Positions 9,153-19,104 of a stretch of DNA of 64,000 nt are shown here, one piece after another. The number at the start of each line of letters is the position of its first letter. The stretch's first letter is position 1. Both the position numbers and the translations under genes were made by a program. The notes beneath the pieces are model-generated. The model ran no database searches, was not told the origin of the DNA, and was given only the letters and a program-made list of their open reading frames with translations. This stretch comes from Thermothielavioides terrestris NRRL 8126 (lineage: Eukaryota; Ascomycota; Sordariomycetes; Sordariales; Chaetomiaceae), in contig NC_016461.1 of the NCBI RefSeq assembly GCF_000226115.1, forward strand, positions 2,294,001 to 2,358,000. The letters are read 5' to 3'.

Positions 9153-12100
9153 ATGGCTTGGTGGGATCCCCAGCACCGGACGCTCGGTGCCTCACCGCGG
9201 TCAAAGCCTCGGCTCGTCATGGGCGATGCCTTCCCCCGGCTCGAGCCCGCACATACCGACAGACGCATCGACATGGAGCGGGAGCGGGCCTTGCTGTCTC
9301 CCGTCTTCGAGGATCAGCTGGCGCCGCCCACCACACCAGCCTTGGTGGTGCACGTCGAGATCCGCTTCACAGACCCCGTCATCCGGTCCAGATACTGCCG
9401 CAGCTATGGCAGCTCGCCGAGTTTTGACGCCACCAACCGGATGTGTCGAGGTCTTGTGCGCCGCATGGAGCGCTGCTCTGAAGAGCTACTCACGCGCAAG
9501 GACTCAAGCGCTCTCGACGCCTTCAAGGGCGACACCTACGAGCGCAAGCCGCAGCGGTTTGAGCTGACATTCCGCGTCTTGAGAAGGGGCAAGGGCGAGT
9601 GGGCCGAGCGGACCTACCGGTCTTACCAGAAGCAACCCCTGACCGTTGCTCTCACAAGGGAGATCATCCTGTCCACTCATAGGATAGTTGGGCTTTTTCT
9701 GCGCCGACACGACGAGAACTTCCGCTGGCTCGACTGTCCGGTGCCCGACGGCGACTTAGCGGAGAGTGAGCCCCTGGTTCCGTCTCGGGACGACCTTCCG
9801 TCTCTTCTCTCCGTCCCCACATCTCGGTTTGTCGAGGCGGCGCAGACATTTGAGTCGGTGCCGGGATACAGCATCGAGCTTCGCTTCCGGAGTAGGGATC
9901 CGCAACGAGGTCTCCCGGCCTTTGAGAAGAGGATCAAGGTTGACAGCGCGCAAACTACACCCCTGACTCTGTTTATGAGCGAGGACATGTTGCGGACAGC
10001 TCTGCAGGCTGTCAACCAGCTGTTGGATTCCAAAAAACGGGAGCTTGACGACCGCCTCGGACGGCAGCTTGGTGCTGACGGCCGCCGCTCAGACGGCGAC
10101 TTGCTCAAGATGGACCTCAGGATATCGAACAATCTAGGACCCGCCTACAGCCACCTACACAGAACCATCGAGAGCAAGCTTGCCCTGTTCCGAGACCCCG
10201 TAGCCAGAGACTGCGACCACTTTCTCGGTGACATCGAGAGGTTTCTGGTCCATATCAGGGATGAAGCCGACTCCAAACTAAACTCCATGAACGACCTGGA
10301 ATTTCAAGTAGTCGAGCTCAAGGGTGTGGGCTGGTCACTTCGAGAGCCGGCCAAGTTCACCCTCGGCCCGTCCCAATCCTACGGCCGGCGGACAATCCAA
10401 GCCGCCCTGGAACGCGTTCAGACGGGAATTGGGGACGTCATCCGTGGCCATAACATCGCTATTCACATCAAGGCGCACAAGCGAGGGCATCTCGTCCTGG
10501 ACAAGGCGATAGTAGCGCACGAGAAGCGTGGCAGACCGAGAGAGTCCTTCGCCTCGAGCGATGAGGCCCAAGCGGTCTTTGTGTCGAGACTGAAGGCCCG
10601 AATCCAGGAGGATATGGACAGGGTATTCGAGGACTCTTGTTCTATCGATGATATTCCTGAGGATGAAGAAGACTACGTCGCCCGGCCAACGACGCCGGCG
10701 CAGCCTGAACAAGCCATGTTTGACGGAGGACCGTCTCCGCGATGCTCACCATCATCGGCGAAATCGTCACCGGCAAGGCAGTCCATGACGGCATGGAGCA
10801 GCATGCACGGTCCACCGAGGCCGCGCGCCCAACGGGTGTTTTCCCTGTCCCGTCGTTCCACGGAATCCATGAGGTCGATCGATTATCTCGGTGCGGCCGG
10901 TGACCCATCTACAGGTCCCAATAGCAGTCTCGGTAACACAGCCAGCGAACAGATATCGGAGGGTTGGCCAAACTCGTCGACGCTTCAGGGTCTTGCGCCG
11001 CTGCTCGCCGCCGCAGAAGTTAAACCTGGGCAGCGACCGTCTTCGGTCGTGCAAGAGAGAGAGTCATCCATGGTCCGCGTCAGCAGTGCTTCGACACTTA
11101 TCGAGGAGCAGGCCGCATATGATGGGAGCAGCGACATTCATGGCCATATGACCGGAGACGAACTGCAGAGCGCCGTAGAGGGGCATAGCCGCGCAAATAT
11201 GACGTCGAGCAAGGAGCTGGGCCCTGTAGTTGCTCAGTCAGGGATTTTCCCTGCAAGAGCTTCGCCTGTTGCCTCCAGCCCCGCGGCGCAAGGAGCTATG
11301 ATGCCTTCCCGGGAAGATGAGTGCGAGGACACACCATCAGCTGTCAGCAAGCCCGAGCAGAGCAAGATGGACACGCCCGAGACCTTCGTGGACGCCCCAG
11401 AATACGCCGCCAACCCAGTGTCCAAAGACATCGGAATATCTGACCTCACCGGTGCTTTAAACGCGCAGACCAGCCCCCGAGAAGATGATGAATTCTCGAC
11501 TGCGCCATCGACCCCTGAATTAAGTACCGGAGGTTCTTCGCCAAGGTACAGTGTCTTGGCAACGCCGGTCTGCGTACGGACAGGTTCGGATACTAAACGT
11601 CCAGCCAGCGGGAGTCTTCACGCCGGGACCGATTCTGAGGATCTCGGAATGGGCTTGAAAAGTGACGCAGCCCTGGAAGAAACCTCCAAGGGCGACGACT
11701 ATCAGCGTCCTGCACGCGGCGAATTCTCGGTGGGCCAGTGTAGCTCGGAGATGTTGGATGTACTTGGAGTGCCGAAACAATTGACTGGAGCACACGACAA
11801 TATCCTTGAGGATGCAGATAGCCAGCGTGCAGCGGGAGGACCCGACCCGGCGGTCCGGGCAGTTTCACCAAGCGGAACATCCAACAGCACCCAACAAAAC
11901 CTAAGACAGCTACGACCGATCACCTCTGTTTCATCTTCCGAGCCCAAGTCTGACTGCAAATTGGCCCCGGAGAGTCAGGTTTATGCCGAACAGCTCGGGG
12001 CCGAGTTCACCGCACGAGCCGACGGTCTTTCCCATGTGCCGGATATCCCCACCTCTGAAGTCCGGAGGTCGGACCCGAGCAAGACGTCAGATCACGTTTC

Positions 12101-14684
12101 AGTTTCACATACTTCTACGCTCGAGCTCGACCTGAGCCCTGCCAACGGGCGGAAATCTTCGCCCGAGCCCGAGTCTCATGCGAGAGAAGCCGCCGGCAGC
12201 GAACTCGGCGCCGGAAGCGGTGCCGAGAACACATCCGTGGCGGACAATGCCAACCCAAGTGCCCAAAACGACTTATCTGAACCCCCTTCAGGTGACAATC
12301 CTGACCAAGCTCACGGTACGGAACCAGAGCCGGTCCCGTCGGAATCTAAGGCTACGGATGGGGTCAACCATGCGACCGAGCTAGAGACCGAGGATGTGAT
12401 CCAGGATCGAGTTCAGCATGAACCGGGCAACGCACAGGTTCCGAGGAGAGACGCCGGGCCCGACACGGACAACGCGCCGTGTCAGGGCGACAGCCACGGC
12501 GTAGATGAGGGATCCGGGGCGACCACCGCGCAGCACGACAAGGATCAGTCCGCTCCTGAGAGTGCGATCTCTGTCGACGTCGGTCCCGCCAACGAGGCTG
12601 AAGGTGCCCGTAGCGGTGCCGATTCTGACGTTCTTCTATTGGAGACCGACAATGGACACTCGGAGCTGGTTCACGGGCCCGGTTTTTGCGTTGTCAAGCC
12701 GAAGAGCGGGATCACAGACAAGGTTCCCGGCGCACTTGACTTTGATGGCGTCACAAGTGAGACGAGCGGAAAGGATGAAACGGCGTTGTCGGGGACTGTT
12801 GCTGAGCCCGAGCGATTCGTCGCAGAACAGGAGCAGAAGGCCGATGCCTGCACTCCGGTGCCGACATTTTCCGGGGCCGAGGAGTTCCTTGCCCTCCAGG
12901 CCGAATCCGGTGCTGGATCTGACGGATCCGAGATTCCTGTTGAGCATGCGGCGGATGGGGATATCGGGTCGCCAAGTCAAGATATCCTCTCCGAGCCGGG
13001 AGCCGCCGCACCGGAGCTCGGCGCTGGAAGGCTTTTGGGCGGGGAAGATGCCAAGGAGGACATTGTCCCGGTCTTGGCTGAGGCAGAGATCACCGCTGCG
13101 GGGCTTCCGGGAGAGTCCCGGACCGAGAAAACTGGACGAGAATTCTTCACGGAGCCGCCTGTGGCGAATGGAACCGAGGCCGAGAATGCGAAGCGCAATG
13201 CTAGCGAGGAAGTGCTGGAAGGACCGCCCACGGATACGACGGTCACCGACCCTGCAAATACGGAGATTTCGAAGCAAGAGCCGGCCGGCCGTCCGGCGGG
13301 CGCTTCAAGTTGCATCTCGGATGAGGCCAGCCCTTGCGTTGAGGCCGATGCCGAGGCCGACGTGTCTCCCGGGTCTATCAATAGGAGCGTCAGCGACGAG
13401 CTCCGATTGGCAAACGAGGACACCGGCGATTCGAGCACCGCGGAGCATAAGCCGGGCGAGGGGCAGCCGGCGATATCGGCCAGCCTGGGCCAGGGATTGA
13501 CCGGGGAAGCTGCCGAGACCGCGTCGGAGTCCCAGCCCGTGAATGTCAGCGAGGAACTTCCGCAAGGACCCGCTGATCAGACCAACAACATCGGACAGGA
13601 GGCCTCTTATGAAGCTGGACGGGTTCAAGACTACATCGTTCTTCCAACTGACGAAATCGTCGACAGTAAGCCGCTCGGGCCCGAAGCTGAGGTGGTAACC
13701 GATGGAATCCCTGAAGATGAAGCCGGCAAGGCTAAGAAGGGGAATGTTTGTTCTAATAAATCAGACACCCCCGGGCCGCAACTTTGGGACCATCAAGTTA
13801 CACCAGCAATTTCCGTCGAGCGACCCGGGACCCCGGTTCTGGACACCTCGACTGTCCCCGCTGAGTGCGGCCATCGGCACGACTCAGTCGACATCACGCC
13901 TCAGCCAACCGAACTTTCAACCCCAGAGACACCGGTGCCGCAGCCAGCAACGGCACCACTACCCCAGCCATGGCAACAGCAACCTCCCGTTGCGCCAGTT
14001 CCAGACCTCAACAAGCTCTTTTCAGCCCCGACCCAAACCAACCTCCGCGGCGACGACGGCCCCTCTTCAATAACAGCCGAGCACATCCACTCCGCGCCAC
14101 CACCTCCCACACTCAAAACAACTACTCCTACCAGCACCAGCACCAGCACCAGCGCCAGGCGCCCCCAAACCGCAAAAAAGCCACCGCAAACGCCGATAGC
14201 AAGCTACCTCGGCGTCGGCCTGCGCGAGTCGCGCCTCGTGGAGGTCGGCTTGCGCGGCGCCCTGGGCGATGTCCGCGCCCGCGCCCGGGCGCGGGCGAAC
14301 GCCAACATGCGCCGGCTGAGCCTGCCGCCGCAGCACATGCTCGATCGCGAAACGATGGATGCGCTGTCGGCTGCGGGGCCGGCTAGCGCGCCCGCTTCGG
14401 ACGCGGGTGATGGTGATCATGGGTTGTCGTCGTCGTTGTCGTCGTTGTCGTTGTCGGAGCTGGGGTTGAGATTGGGAAGGTGGTGGGAAGGTGATAGAGA
14501 CCGTGATGGTGGTAGGGGTGAGGATGTCAATGTGGACGGAGCGGGTGTGACGGGTGTAAGGGACGTTGATGGTGACGGTGACGGCGACGGGGAGGGAGGT
14601 GCGGTGCCGGTGCTGCCGCGGATGATGTTGTTGCTTGCCACGGCAATGGCGGTCGGCAAGATCATGAAGAGCGCTGCGGAGTAG
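9153..14684 (+). CDS. Very large uncharacterised fungal protein with repeated N-terminal modules and a long disordered acidic region (about 1843 residues)
   Basis: One uninterrupted frame. ATG 9153 (MAWWDPQ) is the first in frame; 9219 (MGDAFPRLEP) and 9273 are alternatives. Residues about 45-510 are ordered and basic. They seem to hold two or three related modules: VVHVEIRFTDP..QPLTVALTREIILS.., then YSIELRFRSRDP..TPLTLFMSEDMLRTAL.., then LEFQVVELKGVGWSL..SYGRRTIQAALERV... Residues about 520-1600 are low-complexity, rich in Glu, Ser, Pro, Ala and Asp, with many S/T-P sites. A compact C-terminal block follows (TPIASYLGVGLRESRLVEVGLRGALGDV..MLDRETMDALSA). Then come a DGDGDG tract and a final hydrophobic segment (VLPRMMLLLATAMAVGKIM), possibly a tail anchor. 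I do not recognise a family. Codon use looks like its neighbours, so it is likely native. Confidence 0.8.
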   Translation: MAWWDPQHRTLGASPRSKPRLVMGDAFPRLEPAHTDRRIDMERERALLSPVFEDQLAPPTTPALVVHVEIRFTDPVIRSRYCRSYGSSPSFDATNRMCRGLVRRMERCSEELLTRKDSSALDAFKGDTYERKPQRFELTFRVLRRGKGEWAERTYRSYQKQPLTVALTREIILSTHRIVGLFLRRHDENFRWLDCPVPDGDLAESEPLVPSRDDLPSLLSVPTSRFVEAAQTFESVPGYSIELRFRSRDPQRGLPAFEKRIKVDSAQTTPLTLFMSEDMLRTALQAVNQLLDSKKRELDDRLGRQLGADGRRSDGDLLKMDLRISNNLGPAYSHLHRTIESKLALFRDPVARDCDHFLGDIERFLVHIRDEADSKLNSMNDLEFQVVELKGVGWSLREPAKFTLGPSQSYGRRTIQAALERVQTGIGDVIRGHNIAIHIKAHKRGHLVLDKAIVAHEKRGRPRESFASSDEAQAVFVSRLKARIQEDMDRVFEDSCSIDDIPEDEEDYVARPTTPAQPEQAMFDGGPSPRCSPSSAKSSPARQSMTAWSSMHGPPRPRAQRVFSLSRRSTESMRSIDYLGAAGDPSTGPNSSLGNTASEQISEGWPNSSTLQGLAPLLAAAEVKPGQRPSSVVQERESSMVRVSSASTLIEEQAAYDGSSDIHGHMTGDELQSAVEGHSRANMTSSKELGPVVAQSGIFPARASPVASSPAAQGAMMPSREDECEDTPSAVSKPEQSKMDTPETFVDAPEYAANPVSKDIGISDLTGALNAQTSPREDDEFSTAPSTPELSTGGSSPRYSVLATPVCVRTGSDTKRPASGSLHAGTDSEDLGMGLKSDAALEETSKGDDYQRPARGEFSVGQCSSEMLDVLGVPKQLTGAHDNILEDADSQRAAGGPDPAVRAVSPSGTSNSTQQNLRQLRPITSVSSSEPKSDCKLAPESQVYAEQLGAEFTARADGLSHVPDIPTSEVRRSDPSKTSDHVSVSHTSTLELDLSPANGRKSSPEPESHAREAAGSELGAGSGAENTSVADNANPSAQNDLSEPPSGDNPDQAHGTEPEPVPSESKATDGVNHATELETEDVIQDRVQHEPGNAQVPRRDAGPDTDNAPCQGDSHGVDEGSGATTAQHDKDQSAPESAISVDVGPANEAEGARSGADSDVLLLETDNGHSELVHGPGFCVVKPKSGITDKVPGALDFDGVTSETSGKDETALSGTVAEPERFVAEQEQKADACTPVPTFSGAEEFLALQAESGAGSDGSEIPVEHAADGDIGSPSQDILSEPGAAAPELGAGRLLGGEDAKEDIVPVLAEAEITAAGLPGESRTEKTGREFFTEPPVANGTEAENAKRNASEEVLEGPPTDTTVTDPANTEISKQEPAGRPAGASSCISDEASPCVEADAEADVSPGSINRSVSDELRLANEDTGDSSTAEHKPGEGQPAISASLGQGLTGEAAETASESQPVNVSEELPQGPADQTNNIGQEASYEAGRVQDYIVLPTDEIVDSKPLGPEAEVVTDGIPEDEAGKAKKGNVCSNKSDTPGPQLWDHQVTPAISVERPGTPVLDTSTVPAECGHRHDSVDITPQPTELSTPETPVPQPATAPLPQPWQQQPPVAPVPDLNKLFSAPTQTNLRGDDGPSSITAEHIHSAPPPPTLKTTTPTSTSTSTSARRPQTAKKPPQTPIASYLGVGLRESRLVEVGLRGALGDVRARARARANANMRRLSLPPQHMLDRETMDALSAAGPASAPASDAGDGDHGLSSSLSSLSLSELGLRLGRWWEGDRDRDGGRGEDVNVDGAGVTGVRDVDGDGDGDGEGGAVPVLPRMMLLLATAMAVGKIMKSAAE

Positions 14685-15125
14685 CAACGGGGGCTCGGAC
14701 GGGTTAAATGGGACGCGAGTGACGATGCTCTGCAGATTCACATCTCTGTCATTTCTTTTGTTTTCGTTCTATATTGGTCTATATGCTGGTGAGCGATGCG
14801 CATATTTGGTTGGATATGGTTGTTACGACGTGATTGACGGAATGAGGAGGGTGGGAAGGGGATGGAAAATGAAATGATTGCATGACCTGGATGGAAGGGT
14901 GCATTTCTGGGGCGATGCATTTGGGTTGTAGATTGCTCTTGAACAGCATATCAGAAACATGGAACGACAAACTACAAGAAAAAGATTAGCGGTGATTCAT
15001 GGTGGCCTTGCCTCGGGCAACTCACCAGAACTGTCTGTCATCATCATGTGAGGAGCAAGTGGAATGGACACATGGTGAGCATAAGGGGTATCTATTTTCG
15101 TAAACGGCGGTCCCTGGACAATTCA
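14685..15125. other. Convergent intergenic region
   Basis: The 3' ends of the 9153 gene (+) and SEC20 (-) face each other here. AT-richer than the flanks; no gene seen. Confidence 0.6.
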
Positions 15126-16469
15126 TCAGAGCTCATCCCTGATGCCTTCCGCCTCCTGCACGCCCTCCTCCTCCCACATCCTCTTCATCGGATTCGGCCG
15201 GTCCTCCAGCTCGTCGCCCTCCGTCCGATTCGCCTCCTCCTCCTCGTCCCGCCGGTTCAGCGTATCCTCTACCATCCGACCGACTTGCTCCACCATCGAG
15301 TCCGGCACCCCCTTTTCCTTTTCCTCCGTCCCTGCCCTCCCCGCCACTCGCACCGTCGGTACCGCCCCTTCCTCCCCAACCCCAACCACAACCGTCCTCC
15401 TCCGTCCTCCCCAATCTCCTTCTTCCTCGCCAGGCCCAACAACTTCCATCCTCCCACCCCCCTGCTGACTCCCCCCGCCGACGACAACCCCCTTCCCAAC
15501 CCGCCAGCCGGTCCGCACGGGCAGCCAGACAAGCCACCACAGCGGGCCGTACAGCAGGCGCCGGAACACGAGCCAGGCCAGCGTGGCCAGCAGCAGGCGC
15601 ACGGCGGCCTGCAGGTACCACGTGTCGCTCTTGTTGGCGCGCACGAGCTCGCCGACCAGCTCGCGCGAGCGCGTCAGCAGGCCCGCCACGCCCTCGTAGC
15701 TGCGCTGTAGCTCGGCCAGCGCCGCCGAGCTCTCGGCCAGCGTCTGCGCCGCGAACGCCGACTTGCTCAGCTCCCCCGCGATCAGCGCGTGCGTGCGCCG
15801 CAGCGCGAGGGTGATGTCGCTCGACGTGGCGAGCGCGGCGTCGGCTGGGTCCGAGGAGGCGGCGTGGGGGCGTTTGTGCTGCCACCGGCGCCGGTCGCGC
15901 GCGGTGAAGAGCTGGGCGCGGGGGTCGTCGGTGGAGGACGGGGCGGGTGCGGGGTTGGTGGTGTCGCTGTCTGTGTTGGGGTTGTTGGGGTTGTTGTTGT
16001 TGTCGTCCGGGTTGGTGGTGAGCACGGTGGAGGAGGAAGGGGATGTTGCCGCGGCGGCGTAGGAGGCGAGGAGCAGCTCACGCTCGAGCTTCTGGGCGGC
16101 GTCGAGGCTGCGGCGGGCGGAGAGCTGGGCTTTGCGGAAGGCGGTTCGGCAGTCTTTGAGCTCGGCCTGCAGCCGGTGGACGCCCTCCTTTAGCCTCGTC
16201 TTGCGCTGCTCGGCTTCGCTGCCCGGGCGGCCGGCGCGCAGGTCGATGATTTCCTCCTGGAGCAACTCAAGGTCCTCCTCCTCCTCGCGCAGGATCTGGC
16301 TGATTTCGGCGCCCAGCTCGGCAGCGACGTTGTCCTCGTCGCTGGCGCTCATCGGGACCGACCCGGGCTGGAACGTGATGGTTGCGAGTCGGTCAATCAG
16401 CTCGCGCAGCTGCCCTGTGGTCTCTTGCAACGCGGCAAGGCGCTCCTGTAGCGACTCGAAGGCCGCCAT
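15126..16469 (-). CDS. SEC20: SEC20, SNARE of Golgi-to-ER retrograde traffic
   Basis: Intron-less, 447 residues from ATG 16469; the frame opens 30 codons earlier, but MAAFESLQERLAALQE is the natural start. Sec20 (BNIP1 family) is a Qb-SNARE that works with Use1, Ufe1 and Tip20/Dsl1 in fusion of COPI vesicles with the ER. The N-terminus is coiled coil (QERLAALQETTGQLRELIDRL; EEEEDLELLQEEIIDL). After an Asn/Thr/Pro linker with an AAC repeat comes the SNARE-like heptad region near 215-285 (DITLALRRTHALIAGELSKSA, then QTLAESSAALAELQRSYEGV). A membrane anchor follows at about 283-317 (YLQAAVRLLLATLAWLVF..WWLVWLP). The lumenal tail of about 130 residues ends in RDEL, an ER-retrieval signal variant; yeast Sec20 ends in HDEL. 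Identity rests on this combination of layout and terminal signal. Confidence 0.86.
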   Translation of the reverse strand: MAAFESLQERLAALQETTGQLRELIDRLATITFQPGSVPMSASDEDNVAAELGAEISQILREEEEDLELLQEEIIDLRAGRPGSEAEQRKTRLKEGVHRLQAELKDCRTAFRKAQLSARRSLDAAQKLERELLLASYAAAATSPSSSTVLTTNPDDNNNNPNNPNTDSDTTNPAPAPSSTDDPRAQLFTARDRRRWQHKRPHAASSDPADAALATSSDITLALRRTHALIAGELSKSAFAAQTLAESSAALAELQRSYEGVAGLLTRSRELVGELVRANKSDTWYLQAAVRLLLATLAWLVFRRLLYGPLWWLVWLPVRTGWRVGKGVVVGGGSQQGGGRMEVVGPGEEEGDWGGRRRTVVVGVGEEGAVPTVRVAGRAGTEEKEKGVPDSMVEQVGRMVEDTLNRRDEEEEANRTEGDELEDRPNPMKRMWEEEGVQEAEGIRDEL

Positions 16470-16961
16470 TGTGCCGAAAATGCGATGCGGGCCAGAGATG
16501 GACGACGAATATCTGGTCTGGTCTGGTCTGTCTTTTTGAGAGCTGGCATCTTGAAGCACTGGCCAAGGGGAATCGAGAACGAGTGGACGTCACTGTACTC
16601 CGTATTGTGGGGCCATGCAGAACGGTAACCAATCCGTATTCAGAACGGACCCCTCCGAAAGGAAATTCAGTCCCTGAAAACGGCCACAGTCCTCTCCGTC
16701 CCGCCCTCCGTCCGGCACTTCCCGTCGCAATCCAACCGCAGGCCTTCAACACCAAGATTTCCCACCCGCGATAAGTAGAAATCAGTCACGAGCCCCTCAC
16801 CGCAACCCGCACCCCACGCCGCTCCGTCCAGCCCAGAAGCCCAGACTAGCCAATTGCCGAGCCCTCCCTCTTACGGTTGCAACCCGCTTTCCTAAAACCC
16901 AAAAGGGCATAGAAAAACGCATCTGAAAACCAGCCCGCCGAGCGAAGCGAGGGAAAAAAAA
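16470..16961. promoter_or_regulatory. Shared divergent promoter of SEC20 and MRPL44
   Basis: 492 bp between two outward-facing start codons. No clear TATA box. Pyrimidine-rich tracts lie near 16690-16740. Confidence 0.55.
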
Positions 16962-17580
16962 ATGATAACCCGGTTCATCACGGACGTGTCGACACGCTTC
17001 AACCCCTTCTCGGCGCGGGCCAAGTCGGCGCGGCTGTTCCTGTCGCTGCTGCCGCCGACGGCGCGGGCGTCGGGCATGAACATCACGACGCAGCTGCTGC
17101 CGCGGACGTCGACGGAGCCGAGCACGCTGTATATCAAGTTCAGTGCGTTGCCCCGCCGCATGTACTTTTTTGTTCTCCTTTTGTTCGTCTTTATTTTTAT
17201 TTTTCTTTTCTCTTATGTTCCCAATTGGATTCAGAGGCAAGGAAGGAATGGAGCCAGGGAACCGATGGGAGTTGTCGTGCCTGGGCGCGGGGGATGGGGA
17301 GAGAGAGGTGGGGGGGGGGGGGGGGGGGAAAGGGGGGAGGGGGATCCAGACTCCCGGAAGGGGGGAGAGAGAGAAGGAAGACAACAGAAACATGCGAAAA
17401 TGCTTAACTACGCATCCGAGGAACACGACAGACGAAGAATCGCGCTAACGGTGGAGTACAACAGAGGACGGCAAGGAAATGAACCTCGACTGCGAATCCA
17501 TGGGCATCAAGAGCATCGTTGAGGAGGTCGACCGGCACTCGCGCGCGCTGCAGAAGGAGGCTGATTTGGCTGAAGCCTGA
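16962..17580 (+). CDS. MRPL44: Mitochondrial large ribosomal subunit protein mL53 (Mrpl44)
   Basis: Two exons, 16962-17142 and 17465-17580, give 98 residues, the same length as the yeast protein. The sequence starts MITRFITDVSTRFNPFSARAK and continues SARLFLSLLPPTARA and TTQLLPRTSTEPSTLYIKF. The join makes KDGKEMNLDCESMGIKSIVEEVDRHSRAL, all hallmarks of mL53. It is a structural protein of the mitochondrial 54S subunit. The intron is 322 bp, long for this window, and contains a 19-base G run. Adding one base from exon 1 to two from exon 2 restores the Lys codon, which fixes the splice sites at 17142/17465. Stop TGA is at 17578-17580. Confidence 0.93.
17310..17328 (+). repeat. Homopolymer of 19 G within the MRPL44 intron
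   Basis: An unbroken G run followed by further G-rich blocks to about 17370. It could form a G-quadruplex in RNA or DNA; the length is also prone to sequencing error. Confidence 0.95.
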
Positions 17581-17916
17581 TACCCCCACACCAACACATA
17601 AGAGGGGAAGGGGAAAAAAGCTCTAAGGAGTGTGCTGTATATCTGTACCCATACCATCTTGCTTGTATCTGTACTCTGAAAGCATTGGGAGGCGTTTGTT
17701 TATTTTTCTTTCACTTTTATCCTGCGTCTCTCGCGGGACCGGTCGCAATATACCACTTCACGGATTCACTGCACATTGCTCACATCTCTGCTGGCGTTCT
17801 ATGAACCGACACCGTTTTTCCTTTTTGGTTTTTAGAGACTCCGCCTATATATCTATCTCCCTGCACCGGCAGGCTCACCAAAGCGCGATGCCCCGCTGCG
17901 GCTACGAGCCAACTGC
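17581..17916. other. Convergent 3' region between MRPL44 and pyrophosphatase
   Basis: Both genes end here. T-rich tracts near 17700-17730 and 17820-17835; no gene seen. Confidence 0.6.
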
Positions 17917-19104
17917 CTAGGCCGAGGCACCGCTGATGAAGAACCACTTGTCGATGGAGCTGTCGATGGGCGCCGGGGGCAGATCCTGGTTCTGCGGGAG
18001 GGGCGGCAGCTGGTCGGGCGAGACGCGGCTGGCCGAGTGGCCGACCGTCAGGTTGGTGCTGTCCGAGGTCAGCGGGGGTTCACCTTTCAGTTAGAAAAAG
18101 AAAAAGAAAACTAGAACGGGGGAAGCCGTACAGGGCGATGCTGCCGGGAGCCGTCTTGCCCGTGATGAGCCTCTCCCAGGCCTCGTTGCACTCACGGACG
18201 ACGTCCATGGCGTACCTGTGCATTTGTCAGCTGTGCTCAAGCGGTAATCATCGCGGGGTGGGCGGAGTGAACCCACTTCTTGTTCTTGCACTCGCCGGTG
18301 AAGGCAAACTGGTTCTCGGGCTTGCCGTCGGGGATCTTGTAGATGCGGAACCACTCGTTGGTGGCGCGCAGCAGGCCCGGCAGGTGGCGCTCGACGTCCT
18401 CGACGTCGTTGAGCTTGGGAGCCAGCGGGTCGTTGACGTCGATGACGATGACCTTCCAGTCCGTCTCCTCCTCGTCCAGCAGCGCCATGACGCCGAGCAC
18501 CTTGACCTGCTTGACCTGGCCCGTGTAGCCGACCAGCTCGCCGATCTCGCACACGTCGAGCGGGTCGTTGTCGCCCTTGGCCTTGGTCTCGGGGTGGATC
18601 GAGTTAGGGTCCTCCCAGGTCTGCGTTGTTGCTCGACAGTCAGCGGCCCGCTGGCGAAGCTCTTCTTGCTTTCCGGCACCAACCAGATTGCGTACTTACC
18701 TGGGGGAAGGCACCGTAGTTCCACAGGTAGCCCTTGTGGGGGAAGCAGTTGCGGACGTAGCGCAGCTTGCCCTTCTTAGTGTCCTGCTTGATCGGGTTGA
18801 GGAGCTCGTCCTTGGAGATCTGGTTTCAGGTAGACAGGTCGGATCAGCTCATAGCCCTCGCGAAGCACGCGATTCAGCCGGCAAAAAACCAAGGAATTTG
18901 TGGAGAGCGCCGCACCTCGAGCTTCGCGTTGGTCCACCGCGGGATCTCAACAATCATGTTGAGGATGGTCTGCTCCTGGTTGGCAAAGAGCGGGATGTCG
19001 TGGAAAGGCGAGATGGGCACGCCATCCTTCTCGATGTAGACGCGGTGGTCGAGCGTGTAGGGGGCGCCGACCTTGCGGACGGAGTAGGGCGAGGAAGAGG
19101 CCAT
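17917..19104 (-). CDS. IPP1: Inorganic pyrophosphatase (family I, soluble)
   Basis: Five exons: 19104-18916, 18819-18700, 18620-18277, 18215-18132 and 18058-17917. They give 292 residues, near yeast Ipp1 (287). The enzyme hydrolyses PPi to two phosphates and drives biosynthetic reactions forward. Key parts are all visible: [26 protein letters not shown] with the active-site Glu, [31 protein letters not shown], and the metal site [12 protein letters not shown]. Further on are [20 protein letters not shown] and the terminal [13 protein letters not shown]. Every intron has GT..AG ends and the phases agree. The second Lys of KNKKYAMDVV is built across intron 3, a good test of that splice. The frame stays open upstream of this ATG (see 19105-19533), which may create a second, mitochondrial form. 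Confidence 0.97.

Noticed and set aside
12505..13500. 331-codon frame overlapping the giant gene in another frame
   Set aside because: Arg/Ser-rich composition and full overlap with a continuous 5.5 kb frame on the same strand.
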